Positions 27,473 through 36,699 of a stretch of DNA of 64,000 bases are shown one piece after another. The notes beneath the pieces are model-generated. The model did no database searches. It was not told the origin of the DNA and saw only the letters and a program-made list of their open reading frames with translations. The translations under genes were made by a program, and so were the position numbers. Numbering within the stretch: position 1 is the stretch's first letter; every line of letters starts with the position of its first letter. Source of the DNA: Bremerella sp. TYQ1 (GTDB lineage: Bacteria; Planctomycetota; Planctomycetia; Pirellulales; Pirellulaceae); contig NZ_CP083740.1 in NCBI RefSeq assembly GCF_020150455.1, positions 620,001-684,000 on the forward strand, written 5' to 3'.

Positions 27473-29011
27473 TCACCGTCGCGGCGAAGTCTTGCTTGGG
27501 TTATGCATCAAGTGAAACTCCATCGCCGATTCGCCGTTAACGGTGAACTGTTCGATCTCGTTACGACTCGATTCCATCAAAAGGTATTTGCCTGGCCCCA
27601 CGAAAAACTCGTACTTTCCCTCGGCATCGGTCATCTGACGCCAAGCGAAGGAGTTGCTATAGGTGCGGCGTTCGGCTTGGTCTGGTTTCGGAATGCCATA
27701 CGTTGTCAGGGCTTTCGGTTGCGTCGAATTCAGGATGAGTGACACGCGTTGGCGTGGCAACGGGGAATGATCTTCGCCACCGAAAATTACCCCGAAAATT
27801 CGCGCCGCAGGGACGGCCTGCATTTCTAAGTCGCTCACCGGTCGATTAGGAAAAACAACCACTTCACCAAACGGTGCCGTTGCGTACGTCTCGTTGCTCG
27901 CCGCGAGGGTATAGACCGTATTGGGCGGCAAGCGAAGCGTAAACTCGCCTTGGCTATTCGCCATAGCATGCCCACGGGGATCGTCGGTGTCGTAGCTTGC
28001 ACCCTGGGCGTAAACGTTCAAGCCCGCCGCCGGCTTTCCGTCTGAAAGGACAATTCGTCCACGAACGTCAACAAGCCGATCGAGTACCACCTCAAGCGAC
28101 TCGTCAGGCGAAGTGCTCACGTCGTAGGCTACGTTCTTTTGAACATAGACTTCGGGATCGACTTGCAGCGAAAACCGCACAGGGCGAACATCCCATAAGG
28201 GAACCCCTTCAAACCGAACCACCCCGTTACCGTCCGATTGCGACTGATAGAAGTCAGGCGTCAGGCTCAAGTTGAAAGGATACGGTTCATCCGGTTTCGC
28301 GAGCAGCCAAGACGTGACGTTCACTCCAGAGATGGGCGAGCCATCGCGTTCGACCAGGCGTAGCTCGACCGTTCGTGCTGGTGCTAATTTCAGCGACACT
28401 TTCGACTTCTCAAACCAAGAGGCAGGCGATTCATTGGGCGGTTGTGCGACGCGGTAGTCGAAGCCAACGCTGGGCTTGAATGCGAACAGCAAGTGGGGCG
28501 GATAACTGACCGGCCAGCGAAGTTCAGCCCTTCCAGATTGGTCCGTCGTCGCCATGTAGATCATTCGACGTGGGTTGATATCGATACCTCCCACTTGAGC
28601 TTCCGCGGCCGGATTGCCGTCGGCGCCAAGCACGTGCACCATGAGCGTCCGGCATGCTTCAAGCTGGATCGCTACGGGTTTGTTGGCATGAAATGGTTCT
28701 TCTGCTTGGGCAGGCACCATCGCCATCCGGTTGCCGACTCGGTCATCGGCAAGAAGGACCACGTCGTTTAAATGAGAAGGGTAGACCGAAAAGGAAAAGT
28801 TTCCCTTCGAGTCGGTGGTCGTTTCCTCGACAAGCCGATGGGCTTCGCTCCGAACAACGACGCCTGAGACAGAATTGCCTGCGGCATCAACAACGCGACC
28901 ATTCAGCGTAACCTTCGTTTCAGGCGGTTGCTGCGCGGTGCTTTCGTCAGTAACGCAAGCCACCGCAGCGATCAGAAGCAGGTAGGCGATGTTCCACGAA
29001 ACGCGTCGCAT
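27473..29011 (-). CDS. Exported carboxypeptidase-regulatory-like repeat protein
   Basis: A 512-aa exported protein (signal peptide about 1-26) made of Ig-like repeats (LNGRVVDAAGNSVSGVVV, DSKGNFSFSVY and so on). It aligns along its length with the first half of the 973-aa neighbour, including MRRVS at the start and PFNLSLTPDFYQ, but has no thioredoxin domain and ends in a short basic tail. AAAGGA precedes the ATG. It is a paralogue in the same-strand run 23532-31122; its function is unknown. Confidence 0.83.
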   Translation of the reverse strand: MRRVSWNIAYLLLIAAVACVTDESTAQQPPETKVTLNGRVVDAAGNSVSGVVVRSEAHRLVEETTTDSKGNFSFSVYPSHLNDVVLLADDRVGNRMAMVPAQAEEPFHANKPVAIQLEACRTLMVHVLGADGNPAAEAQVGGIDINPRRMIYMATTDQSGRAELRWPVSYPPHLLFAFKPSVGFDYRVAQPPNESPASWFEKSKVSLKLAPARTVELRLVERDGSPISGVNVTSWLLAKPDEPYPFNLSLTPDFYQSQSDGNGVVRFEGVPLWDVRPVRFSLQVDPEVYVQKNVAYDVSTSPDESLEVVLDRLVDVRGRIVLSDGKPAAGLNVYAQGASYDTDDPRGHAMANSQGEFTLRLPPNTVYTLAASNETYATAPFGEVVVFPNRPVSDLEMQAVPAARIFGVIFGGEDHSPLPRQRVSLILNSTQPKALTTYGIPKPDQAERRTYSNSFAWRQMTDAEGKYEFFVGPGKYLLMESSRNEIEQFTVNGESAMEFHLMHNPSKTSPRR

Positions 29012-29061
29012 GAAACTATCCTTTGGGGAAGTGGCTAGGGGGAACGGACAACTGTGTGTGG

Positions 29062-31122
29062 CTAACGGGATCGTTGCTGCGGAGTGAGTTCGACTTCCCC
29101 TAAGTCGAGCGTGCCAGGCTCGACGGGGATATAGTTGGGCAGACCTCGATAGGTGGCTTCTTCATCGCGGCACGAGAGTAAATATTTCTGCTGTACGACC
29201 AACTCGGCCAGGCGAAACTTGCCTTCTTCGTCGGTCGTTGTCGAGTCGCTCCACGCTGGAGTAAACAGCGAAGAGCCATCGCGATAGACGGGGCGGTATC
29301 GACTGACGCGGACCCCCGCGAGCGGCTTTTTCGTAATCGAATTAATCAGCGTTCCAGTGAGCGTTGCCGTCGGCGAAAGTTCGATGGTGACACTGTCGTC
29401 ATCGGCGGCAATCGATTTCATACCGGCCAACGCGCCATCTTCGCTTTGAACGTAGAGGTCGATCCCGTGCGGCTTTCGCTGCAGCGTGAATCGGCCCTTC
29501 TCGTCGGTTCGTACGCGTGTGTTGAAAGGCGCTCGCGAGGCTCGATACTTCAGTTCGACAGCCACATTCGGGACCGGCATCGGCGGATTGCCGGTGACGA
29601 CGGTTCCGGTTAGCTCGCTTTCTTCCGGAAGATCCAGCGTGAAGTTGAACTCGAGTTCCTTTTGATCAGTAACGCTGAGCGATTCGCTATCCAGTTGGCT
29701 CGAACCGAACAGCCCATAGTTGCCTGGCCCGACGAAAAACTCGTAGCGTCCTTCGGCATCGGTCGTCGCACTGCGGTGGATGGTCGGGCGAGCGACATGC
29801 TTCTCTTGATGGACCGGATGATACAAATTAGTGTGCAAGACCTGATCGGAACCTCGGGCATGCTGCTGGAGCGAAAGTCGCTGGCCGGCGGCCGGCTTGG
29901 CTTCCTCGCCGATGACGATTTGCCCGAAGATACGTGTCGGCTCTTGAGCGGTCAGCTTCAAGTCGTCGATTGGCTGCTTGGGCCGCACAACAATCCCATC
30001 GACAACCGGTGTGGCCCAAGACTTGTCGCGAACGGTGAACGCATACAGCAGGTTCGGTCGCAATTCCATTTCAAAGTGGCCGGAGTCGTCGGTGGTGGAT
30101 TCGTTGTGTTCGCGATCGAATCTATGATTTTCGCCCGCCGCAGCGACTTCCACGCCGGAAACTGGTTTGCCATCGGCGGTCACCACCTGGCCCCGGACGG
30201 TCACGTCTTCATCGACGACCAGCTTGATCGGATCTTGGATCGGCTCGTTCTGCAAAATATCGTAGCGACCGCGGCTTTTGTTCTGCGAGTAAATGAAAAA
30301 GGTAAAGCCGTGTTGAGGCCATGCCGGAAAGCCTTGAATCTCGGCAAGCCCGTCGGCATCGCTCGTCGGGAAGAAGGTGTCAGGCATCAAATTGAAATTG
30401 AACGGATCTGGCTCGCCTGGCTTGGCGAGCATCCATGGTTGCATTCGAACGCCGGCGACCGGCTTTTCGTCACTGTCGACCACTTGGAACCGAATTGTTT
30501 TAGTTTCGGCCAGTTGCAGCTTGATCGGCGGATTGGCAAACCAGTCGGCGCGATACGCACCGTCCCGCTGCGAGTTAATCGTGCGGTAATCGATGCCGAC
30601 ACCCTCTTGGAAAGCATACAGGTGATGTGGCGGCGAGTTCTTCGGATAACGCAATGTCGCTTTACCGTCCGCGTCAGTCGTTGCGTGAAACAGAGGGTAC
30701 CATTTCCACATGCCTCCAACTTTCACCCCTTCGGCAGGCTGTCCGTCGACGTCGGTAACTTCGACCGGGAGATGCTCGACAGGCTCGACCGTAATCGTGA
30801 TCGGTTTGTCCGAGGTAGGTGGCTCGTGATAGGCGACTTCAAAAATGCCAAGTCGATCGGCCTGCGCATCGTTGACGAGAATCCGAGCCAATCGGAGCGC
30901 GCGTTCCTCGAATTGACAGCGAAACTTGCCCTCGTCATCGGTCGTCGTTTCGGCCGACTGATCGTATCCCCGCACGGTGACGGTAGCCCCTGCGACCGCA
31001 TTGCCTGCTTGGTCGACGACCTGACCGGCGACGGTAACCAATGTTTCTTTCGGTTCCGTTTCGGCTGCTAACGACGACGCCCAAGCTAACGAAATCACGC
31101 ACAAGAAAGCTGCGGTTCGCAT
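29062..31122 (-). CDS. Exported carboxypeptidase-regulatory-like repeat protein
   Basis: A 686-aa exported protein (signal peptide about 1-20) with at least six Ig-like repeats (GQVVDQAGNAVAGATVTV, TTDDEGKFRCQF). It shares segments such as WMLAKPGEPDPFNFNLMPD and EGRYEFFVGPGNYG with the next two genes. The last repeats (TGTLINSITKKPLAGVRV) have no counterpart in the 512-aa paralogue. The start has an AAAGGAG site; the seven-codon extension to 31143 is not needed. It is the first gene of the run. A long open frame on the opposite strand (29662-31071) is a compositional shadow. Confidence 0.83.
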   Translation of the reverse strand: MRTAAFLCVISLAWASSLAAETEPKETLVTVAGQVVDQAGNAVAGATVTVRGYDQSAETTTDDEGKFRCQFEERALRLARILVNDAQADRLGIFEVAYHEPPTSDKPITITVEPVEHLPVEVTDVDGQPAEGVKVGGMWKWYPLFHATTDADGKATLRYPKNSPPHHLYAFQEGVGIDYRTINSQRDGAYRADWFANPPIKLQLAETKTIRFQVVDSDEKPVAGVRMQPWMLAKPGEPDPFNFNLMPDTFFPTSDADGLAEIQGFPAWPQHGFTFFIYSQNKSRGRYDILQNEPIQDPIKLVVDEDVTVRGQVVTADGKPVSGVEVAAAGENHRFDREHNESTTDDSGHFEMELRPNLLYAFTVRDKSWATPVVDGIVVRPKQPIDDLKLTAQEPTRIFGQIVIGEEAKPAAGQRLSLQQHARGSDQVLHTNLYHPVHQEKHVARPTIHRSATTDAEGRYEFFVGPGNYGLFGSSQLDSESLSVTDQKELEFNFTLDLPEESELTGTVVTGNPPMPVPNVAVELKYRASRAPFNTRVRTDEKGRFTLQRKPHGIDLYVQSEDGALAGMKSIAADDDSVTIELSPTATLTGTLINSITKKPLAGVRVSRYRPVYRDGSSLFTPAWSDSTTTDEEGKFRLAELVVQQKYLLSCRDEEATYRGLPNYIPVEPGTLDLGEVELTPQQRSR

Positions 31123-31454
31123 TACACACTCCTTTGCTGACAAGACCCAACCTGGTCAGAAATGACAAGCCAACTACCGTTCGCTACCCGGCAGTATAGG
31201 CGGGTCGAATCCCCCATGCGAGGATTTTTATCTAGTACTCTCCTTCTTGTTCGCCCAGCACATCCCACCAATCCAAGTTCGTCGATCGGAGCCTGTCGTG
31301 GCTGTTCCTGGTAAGCAATAGGCATGGATACCAATGTCGTTGAGAGTCCCCAGCCCAGTACGGCTCACTCGCCAAATACGAGGAGATCATCACCGCGAGG
31401 GAAGAGGTCGCATGCGGACGAGGATAACGGGCTGACGACTTGCATTTCAGCGAG
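31123..31454. other. Intergenic region with possible repeat remnant
   Basis: About 330 bp without a gene. Near 31405 a segment GCATGCGGACGAGGATAACGG weakly resembles the GACGAAGAC repeat core found further right. It is upstream of the paralogue run and should hold its promoter. Confidence 0.35.
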
Positions 31455-32504
31455 TTATTTGCTTGCGTTTGGCCGCAGATCTACCTTAGGCGGCTCCGCT
31501 TTTTCGGGGCCCAGCCAGTTGGTCGGATTGGTGAACAAGTCGGAACTCGCGAGCTCTTTTGACTGCCCAGTAAGTGACACTTCCCATAAGCTGTAGATGG
31601 AGCGATTGCCTGCATTAACGTCGGTTCCAGCAAGAAAGACAATTCGTTTTCCGTCAGGAAAAAAGTCAGGATATCGGTTGGAGCGAGACTTTGATCCTAC
31701 AAGGCATTTCGATTCGGAATCGTCTGTTTTGATACAGACATCGTACCAGAACGGCTTGGTTCGATCGGAACAAAACACGGTTGCCTTTTCATCAGGACTT
31801 ACCATTGGGTCAATGGCCCAAGCATGCACATTTGAATTTGGGATACCCCGTTCCGGCACGATCCGCACCGGTACACTGCCGGGCGTAATCGTGTAAAGCG
31901 CTGCGGGAATATTTTTGCCAGAAGACAGTGTGTCCGCGGCGTAGATCAGCGTTCCGTCGCTGCGTGGAACGATGCGAAAAAGCTGGTAGTAACCTTCGTT
32001 GGTTAAACGTGTGGGGTCGCTGCCGTCCGCCGCGATGCTGCAAACGTCCCACATGTCCCATCTCCATCCGCCGAGGCTGTAAGGGCGGTGTTGATAGGCG
32101 CGTGCGAATACAATCCGTTTTCCGTCCGGCGTAAAGCGGGGTAATAGATCAGATCGATCGTCGCTGCCGGTTAACTCAACAATGGATTGATCCTCAACGT
32201 CAAGCACAAAAATCTGAGAGGCAGCCGAAACACTTTCTTTCGCGGCGAACACAATTTGTTTTCCGTCCGGCGAAAATGATGGATGGCTCTCAATACGTTG
32301 GGTATCTGTGAGCCGCGTCGCAATCGATGTACGAATATCGAAAAGGAAAAGATCCCCGTCAGCGGAAGAGAAGACGAGTGTTTTACCGTCGGGCGACAAA
32401 TCGATGCTGACGTTTAGGTGTTCAACGCCAGCGTTTTTGCCGACGAAACACCCTGCTATTAAAAACGAACTAACGAGTACGTTAAGAACGAATTGCGGTT
32501 TCAT
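31455..32504 (-). CDS. Lipoprotein with WD40-like (TolB/PD40) beta-propeller repeats
   Basis: A 349-aa predicted lipoprotein (lipobox LIAGC, Cys19). At least five PD40-type repeats are visible: SPDGKTLVFSS, SPDGKQIVFAA, TPDGKRIVFAR, SPDEKATVFCS and FPDGKRIVFLA. It is probably a periplasmic beta-propeller for binding protein or ligand, not TolB itself, since no tol/pal genes are present. The ATG at 32504 begins the signal sequence; a longer frame to 32549 is less likely. Confidence 0.85.
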   Translation of the reverse strand: MKPQFVLNVLVSSFLIAGCFVGKNAGVEHLNVSIDLSPDGKTLVFSSADGDLFLFDIRTSIATRLTDTQRIESHPSFSPDGKQIVFAAKESVSAASQIFVLDVEDQSIVELTGSDDRSDLLPRFTPDGKRIVFARAYQHRPYSLGGWRWDMWDVCSIAADGSDPTRLTNEGYYQLFRIVPRSDGTLIYAADTLSSGKNIPAALYTITPGSVPVRIVPERGIPNSNVHAWAIDPMVSPDEKATVFCSDRTKPFWYDVCIKTDDSESKCLVGSKSRSNRYPDFFPDGKRIVFLAGTDVNAGNRSIYSLWEVSLTGQSKELASSDLFTNPTNWLGPEKAEPPKVDLRPNASK

Positions 32505-32551
32505 CGCAGATATTCCTAGGTCGGTTTGCCAGCGGAAAATCAGACCCACCC

Positions 32552-32634
32552 GGTCAAAACAGCGTGATGAATCAACGGCATCGTTACCTGCCCCAAACGA
32601 ATCGTAAGTTCACACTGCTGAGGGCAGCAGTGCC
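32552..32634. repeat. 83-bp direct repeat, copy 1
   Basis: The segment from GGTCAAAACAGCG to GAGGGCAGCAGTGCC recurs at 33513-33595 in the same orientation with a single mismatch, by eye. The two copies are 961 bp apart and flank the SUFU gene. Confidence 0.9.
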
Positions 32635-32795
32635 AAGCGAGTGTTCCTTTATGGTCAGGGCCACTCGACCGTGATAGAAGCCGCTAATATATTTTTTTGA
32701 CAAGCAGAATCCCATTCATTTTATCCCAGAGATTCAGGCATCGCACAGAAGTCACTGGGGAGAATTAATAACTCTTGACTATCCGGGAAAGTGAA

Positions 32796-33386
32796 ATGTC
32801 CAATGCCAAGCCTTCAGCAGAAGACAAAAAAGTTGCCAAGCATGCGTCCGCCGCATTTGGCGGTTCGCCGTCAGTTGCGGAATACTTGCACGACACGGAA
32901 TCTTTATCCGTCGATATATTGTCGTGCGAGAATCGCCCATGTGATGGCGTGACTTCCTACTCGACGATCGGATTGTCTAGATTTCCGATGTTCGCTGAGA
33001 ACCAACCTGAACTCTCTATTCGTCTCGAACTTGCCGGGGCGTGTGCGAGTCAGTCTGATTTGTATGCGAATGTCATGGCATCAGTTGCTTTTTGTGTTAT
33101 GCAGACAAAAAAGATGTATATGCCGGGATCTATTATGCAAAAGTACGTAAGTGAATATTGTCAATTTACTACGGTTCCTCATCTGTACTTTACGGCTCCT
33201 TTTTTATGGGAGGATTCTCTCACCTCCTTGGATTTGGGAGGTGAGAGCGTAGTTTGGTTGTTGCTTGTTCCCATATCTGACTCAGAGCTGCATTTTCTGT
33301 TCCAGCATGGTGACGATGCATTGGAATCACTGTTTGAGGAAGAGCAAATTGACATTTTCGACTTAAGTAGAATGCCTGTAGTCTAG
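32796..33386 (+). CDS. SUFU (suppressor of fused)-domain protein, immunity-like
   Basis: A 196-aa cytoplasmic protein. DGVTSYSTIGLSRFP, the strand IRLELAGAC, FLWEDSLTSLDLGGESVVWLLLVPIS and the C-terminal LFEEEQIDIFDLSR match the SUFU family. In bacteria this family is known mainly as immunity proteins of polymorphic toxins. No toxin gene is in the window. The gene is AT-richer than its neighbours and is flanked by an 83-bp direct repeat, which suggests separate acquisition. The ATG at 32796 is preferred over a start at 32775. Confidence 0.78.
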   Translation: MSNAKPSAEDKKVAKHASAAFGGSPSVAEYLHDTESLSVDILSCENRPCDGVTSYSTIGLSRFPMFAENQPELSIRLELAGACASQSDLYANVMASVAFCVMQTKKMYMPGSIMQKYVSEYCQFTTVPHLYFTAPFLWEDSLTSLDLGGESVVWLLLVPISDSELHFLFQHGDDALESLFEEEQIDIFDLSRMPVV

Positions 33387-33512
33387 TTGCCTGTTATCTC
33401 GAGATAGCCGCGGATAATCTTCAGGCAGCGGTTGTCACTGTCACTAGGACAAACTTCAGTGTGTCTCTGCCGCCTTCGACAGTGTGTTGCCGATGGAAAA
33501 TCGATCGCAGCA

Positions 33513-33595
33513 GGTCAAAACAGCGTGATGAATCAACGGCATCGTTACCTGCCCCAAACGAATCGTAAGTTCACACTGCTGAGGGCAGCACTGCC
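33513..33595. repeat. 83-bp direct repeat, copy 2
   Basis: This is the second copy of the segment at 32552-32634 (one mismatch, CAC versus CAG near the end). The bases just upstream are also loosely similar (TTGCC...GGAAAATC), so the original repeat may have been longer. The rest of the 33387-33696 gap shows no gene. Confidence 0.9.
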
Positions 33596-33696
33596 GCACG
33601 ACTGTAATATCACCTGACCGCTGAGACTTGGCAGGAGTACTAGTGCTTTGGGCGTGGTGCAGTCCGTAACAATTCGCCTGGACTGACCGATCGAAC

Positions 33697-34914
33697 TTAC
33701 CAGCCGTCATGCGGAGATTCGAATCTTGGGCGTGGGCCGTTGGGATCGAAGGGTTCGTAATCGACGTCTGCTTCTCCCACGGTTTCCAGCTGAATGTTGC
33801 GGTCGGTGGTAATGTCGATCACGATTAGCTGGGGCAGTTGCGCGAGCGGCTTTAGGCCTGCGTCGGAGATGTGTGTGCCCCGAAGGTCCACGGTGAGGAG
33901 CTTGCGGGCCTGAGCCAATTGGGCGACACCGTTGTCAGTAATGTTCGGGTTAAAGAGCGTCAAGATTTTAATGTTGGGTAGCTTCGCGATCGCGGCCAGG
34001 TCTTCGTCGTCGATGCATGAGGCATCCAATTGAAGGTCGATCAGTTCCGGAAGGTTCGGCCATATCTTTTCCGTTGGGATGGTCGTGTCGTCATCGCTCG
34101 GGAGGCAGCTCATCTGCAGAGTGATCAGCTGCGGCATATGCGGCACGATGGTCAAGCTTTTGGCCGTTATTTGCGAATTGGGTAGCGTTAAATACTTGAG
34201 CTGCGTCAGGTTCTTTAAGTGAGAGACGCCTTCGTCGGTGATTTGCGGCATTTTATAAATCGTCAGCGATTCGAGCGAATGAGCTTGTGCCAGCTTCGCC
34301 AAACCTTCGTCGGTTCCATTTGATTCAGCGAGGTAGACTTCCTTGAGGTTCGGGAATTTCCCAATCGCCGCCAACTGAGCATCTGTGACCGGAACGCCGG
34401 CAAAGAGCAACTCTTCAATCTGTTTCCCCTTCGAGAGTACCTCGAGCACTTCCGGCGACGGTGGGTTTCCTGCAAAGAAAATATGCTTCAACTCTGGTCG
34501 GCTGAGCAATGCCTTGGCAACTTCCACGTTGAGTTCGCAATCGTGTAATTCGAGTCTTTCCAACTTGGGAAGATGTACGAGCGATGCTGCCAGCGTCTCT
34601 GCCGACTGCTCCCATGTTCGGACGATGACCGCATGCGAAGCGTAGTTTTCGCCATACAAAGCCTTCATCACAAAGTTGCCAGGGGCGGTCTGCTCGTCGA
34701 CCGGTTCGATTCTTTCCCAGCCATAGATTACGCCCCCCATTTCGTCATCGTCTGATATCAAGGTTTGGATCGCCTCTTGCTCAGGCGAAAGCCAGTTACC
34801 TGGCCACAGATACCACGGCATCAGCACCGCGGCCACAAGCAGGCAAACCGCGACAACTACGGAAACGGTGAATTTGTGATCAGAAGGACGATTAGAAGCA
34901 GGCGAATCAGGCAT
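33697..34914 (-). CDS. Membrane-anchored leucine-rich-repeat protein
   Basis: A 405-aa protein with one N-terminal membrane helix (about 16-38, VSVVVAVCLLVAAVLMPWYLW), a linker to about residue 95 and about ten LRR units of the bacterial type (LPKLERLELHDCELN, FPNLKEVYLAESNGTDEGLAKLAQ, ITDEGVSHLKNLTQLKYLTLPNSQI). Protein binding at the cell envelope is likely; the partner is unknown. It lies alone between repeat-rich gaps. Confidence 0.85.
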   Translation of the reverse strand: MPDSPASNRPSDHKFTVSVVVAVCLLVAAVLMPWYLWPGNWLSPEQEAIQTLISDDDEMGGVIYGWERIEPVDEQTAPGNFVMKALYGENYASHAVIVRTWEQSAETLAASLVHLPKLERLELHDCELNVEVAKALLSRPELKHIFFAGNPPSPEVLEVLSKGKQIEELLFAGVPVTDAQLAAIGKFPNLKEVYLAESNGTDEGLAKLAQAHSLESLTIYKMPQITDEGVSHLKNLTQLKYLTLPNSQITAKSLTIVPHMPQLITLQMSCLPSDDDTTIPTEKIWPNLPELIDLQLDASCIDDEDLAAIAKLPNIKILTLFNPNITDNGVAQLAQARKLLTVDLRGTHISDAGLKPLAQLPQLIVIDITTDRNIQLETVGEADVDYEPFDPNGPRPRFESPHDGW

Positions 34915-35143
34915 TTTGGCGACGGGGAGATCGGACGTACGGCATTTGGGGCATGGGTACGATGCCCGACACTATAGGGCAAACGTCGCAATACGTCGAA
35001 CTTAAGAGGGCCTCGCACATCAAAGAGCGTTCTGCCGATTCACCAGAGACAGCGCCGATAGAACATTGCGAAGCGTCATTCCACCGAGCCGCCGATTGCG
35101 ACTCGGTGTTTTTCTAGAAAGGGAAGCTCACATGCCGTCTGAC

Positions 35144-35590
35144 TTAGCCACCTAGCTCGATGTCGAACGTGTTGTCACCACTCTCCGTCACGTCGTACTC
35201 AAGGGGAGTGCTGTTGTTGGAGCGGTAATTCTTAGGCAGCATGTCCTTGTTCACGAAGGCTGGTTCGCCGGCGTTTTCGCCGTCTCGTTGAACGCCTTGC
35301 TCGACGGAGACCAGCTTTCGGACGGTCACTTTGTACTTCCCAGCCATGGCCCCGTCGCCAGGTTCGAACGTTGACAGCTCGTAAGTGCCATCGGCGTTGG
35401 AAACCGCGTTGGCGACTTTGCCTTCGGTAGCGGTAGGAACGAACTGAATCGTTGCGCCTTCAACCGCTTCTCCTTTGTAAGTGACTTTGCCGATGACAGG
35501 CGACGTCGGTGGATTTTGATTACCGCTGCCACATCCGATCAGAAGCGAACAAGCCAATGCCGCGTTGATCAACAGAATCCAAGTTTTCAT
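35144..35590 (-). CDS. Small lipoprotein with carboxypeptidase-regulatory-like fold
   Basis: A 148-aa predicted lipoprotein (lipobox LLIGC, Cys20) with one Ig-like module (GKVTYKGEAVEGATIQFVPTA, SNADGTYELSTF, GKYKVTVRK). It is the partner of the DUF1559 gene 89 bp upstream and the fourth such pair in the window. The ATG has a nearby AAGTAAG site. A hairpin, CACCGAG/CTCGGTG (35082-35108), lies beyond its stop but has no T tract on this strand. Confidence 0.83.
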   Translation of the reverse strand: MKTWILLINAALACSLLIGCGSGNQNPPTSPVIGKVTYKGEAVEGATIQFVPTATEGKVANAVSNADGTYELSTFEPGDGAMAGKYKVTVRKLVSVEQGVQRDGENAGEPAFVNKDMLPKNYRSNNSTPLEYDVTESGDNTFDIELGG

Positions 35591-35679
35591 TGGGCTTACT
35601 TTCGTTGGATGGATCGTTGAACGAACTAACGCCTGAGCCAAAGACTTCAGGCGTTTGTTGCTTTGCCAGGCACAAGCGA

Positions 35680-36699
35680 TTATTCGGAAACCGCTTCGCC
35701 GCCGTTACGGCTCGCCAGAGCACCCCAAACACCATACGGCGAAGCACCGCCGCTGAAGTTGAAGCTCGCGCCCTGGTTGCCGGCGTTGATCGTTTCGCTG
35801 ATGAAACGAACCGAACCATCACCCATGCTCACCATCACACCGCCAGGGTGCAGACTGCTGGCCCCAGGCAGTGCCCAGTTGCCATCGTGGATGTTGCCAC
35901 TGGTTCCGTCACCGGTGCAGCTGACACTGTTCGGCGGGGCTGCGGCAAAGAAGCCAGAGTAAGTCGCACGACCGTCGTTCCAGCGCGAATCTTCGATACG
36001 GCCAGTCCAAGTGGTCGTCAGTGCGGCAGTACAATCCGAAGGAGAGCTATCGCCATCAAGCGTGATCGCAGCGAATGCACCTTGGTCTGGTCGAGCCGAC
36101 GAGGCCATCGCAATACGTTCCGAGAACGCCATCGTGTTCGACAAACCATCGGTAACCGAAGCGAAGCTCAGTTTGTTTCGTGGAGCTTCATTCGTGCCGC
36201 CACTACCTTTCTGGAACATTCCACGGGTTGTTTCCATCGGACCATCTTTGTCACGCAGGCGATCGCCCAGGCACATGTGATAGTTTCGCCAGCTCGTTTG
36301 ACCGCTGTTGAAGCTACTTGGTGGAATCGACGTTGGGCAAATGAACCCATCAAACGAGAAGTTCTGCCAGTAGTCACGTCCTGTCCAGGGAGCTGTGCCT
36401 AGATCGTTGGTGATTTGTTCGTAGGTGTTGTTCTGCTCCAAGAATGGAAGCAGCGAAATGAAGCCACTACGACGATCGTGATTGTTCCCGCCAATGTTAC
36501 GCAGCGGTGGCATGTAACCGAACGTGTCGTGATGGTTATGCAACGAGAGCCCCAACTGCTTCATGTTGTTAGAGCACTGCATACGTCGAGCAGCCTCTCG
36601 AGCTTGCTGCACAGCTGGTAATAGTAGAGCGATCAGAACGCCGATGATGGCAATCACGACGAGCAGCTCAACCAGCGTAAAAGCTTTCCGGTTTTGCAT
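35680..36699 (-). CDS. DUF1559 pseudopilin-like protein
   Basis: A 339-aa DUF1559 protein. The pilin-type N-terminus is very short ([20 protein letters not shown]), with Ala before the Phe. [13 protein letters not shown], the WTGRxYW region and the C-terminal [17 protein letters not shown] are present. GGGAGAAG lies upstream of the ATG. It is the first gene of a pair with 35144-35590. Confidence 0.92.
   Translation of the reverse strand: MQNRKAFTLVELLVVIAIIGVLIALLLPAVQQAREAARRMQCSNNMKQLGLSLHNHHDTFGYMPPLRNIGGNNHDRRSGFISLLPFLEQNNTYEQITNDLGTAPWTGRDYWQNFSFDGFICPTSIPPSSFNSGQTSWRNYHMCLGDRLRDKDGPMETTRGMFQKGSGGTNEAPRNKLSFASVTDGLSNTMAFSERIAMASSARPDQGAFAAITLDGDSSPSDCTAALTTTWTGRIEDSRWNDGRATYSGFFAAAPPNSVSCTGDGTSGNIHDGNWALPGASSLHPGGVMVSMGDGSVRFISETINAGNQGASFNFSGGASPYGVWGALASRNGGEAVSE

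Noticed and set aside
29662..31071. Long open frame (469 codons) on the + strand
   Set aside because: It lies wholly opposite the Ig-repeat protein gene 29062-31122, which has a signal peptide, repeats and a good SD. The antisense frame has no domain and is a codon-bias shadow.
31455..32504. Assignment as TolB of a Tol-Pal system
   Set aside because: Only PD40-type repeats are shared; there is a lipobox, and no tolQRA or pal genes are near.
35082..35108. Terminator for the lipoprotein gene at 35144
   Set aside because: The CACCGAG/CTCGGTG hairpin is followed by T residues only on the + strand, where no upstream gene exists, so it is not a convincing terminator for the leftward gene.
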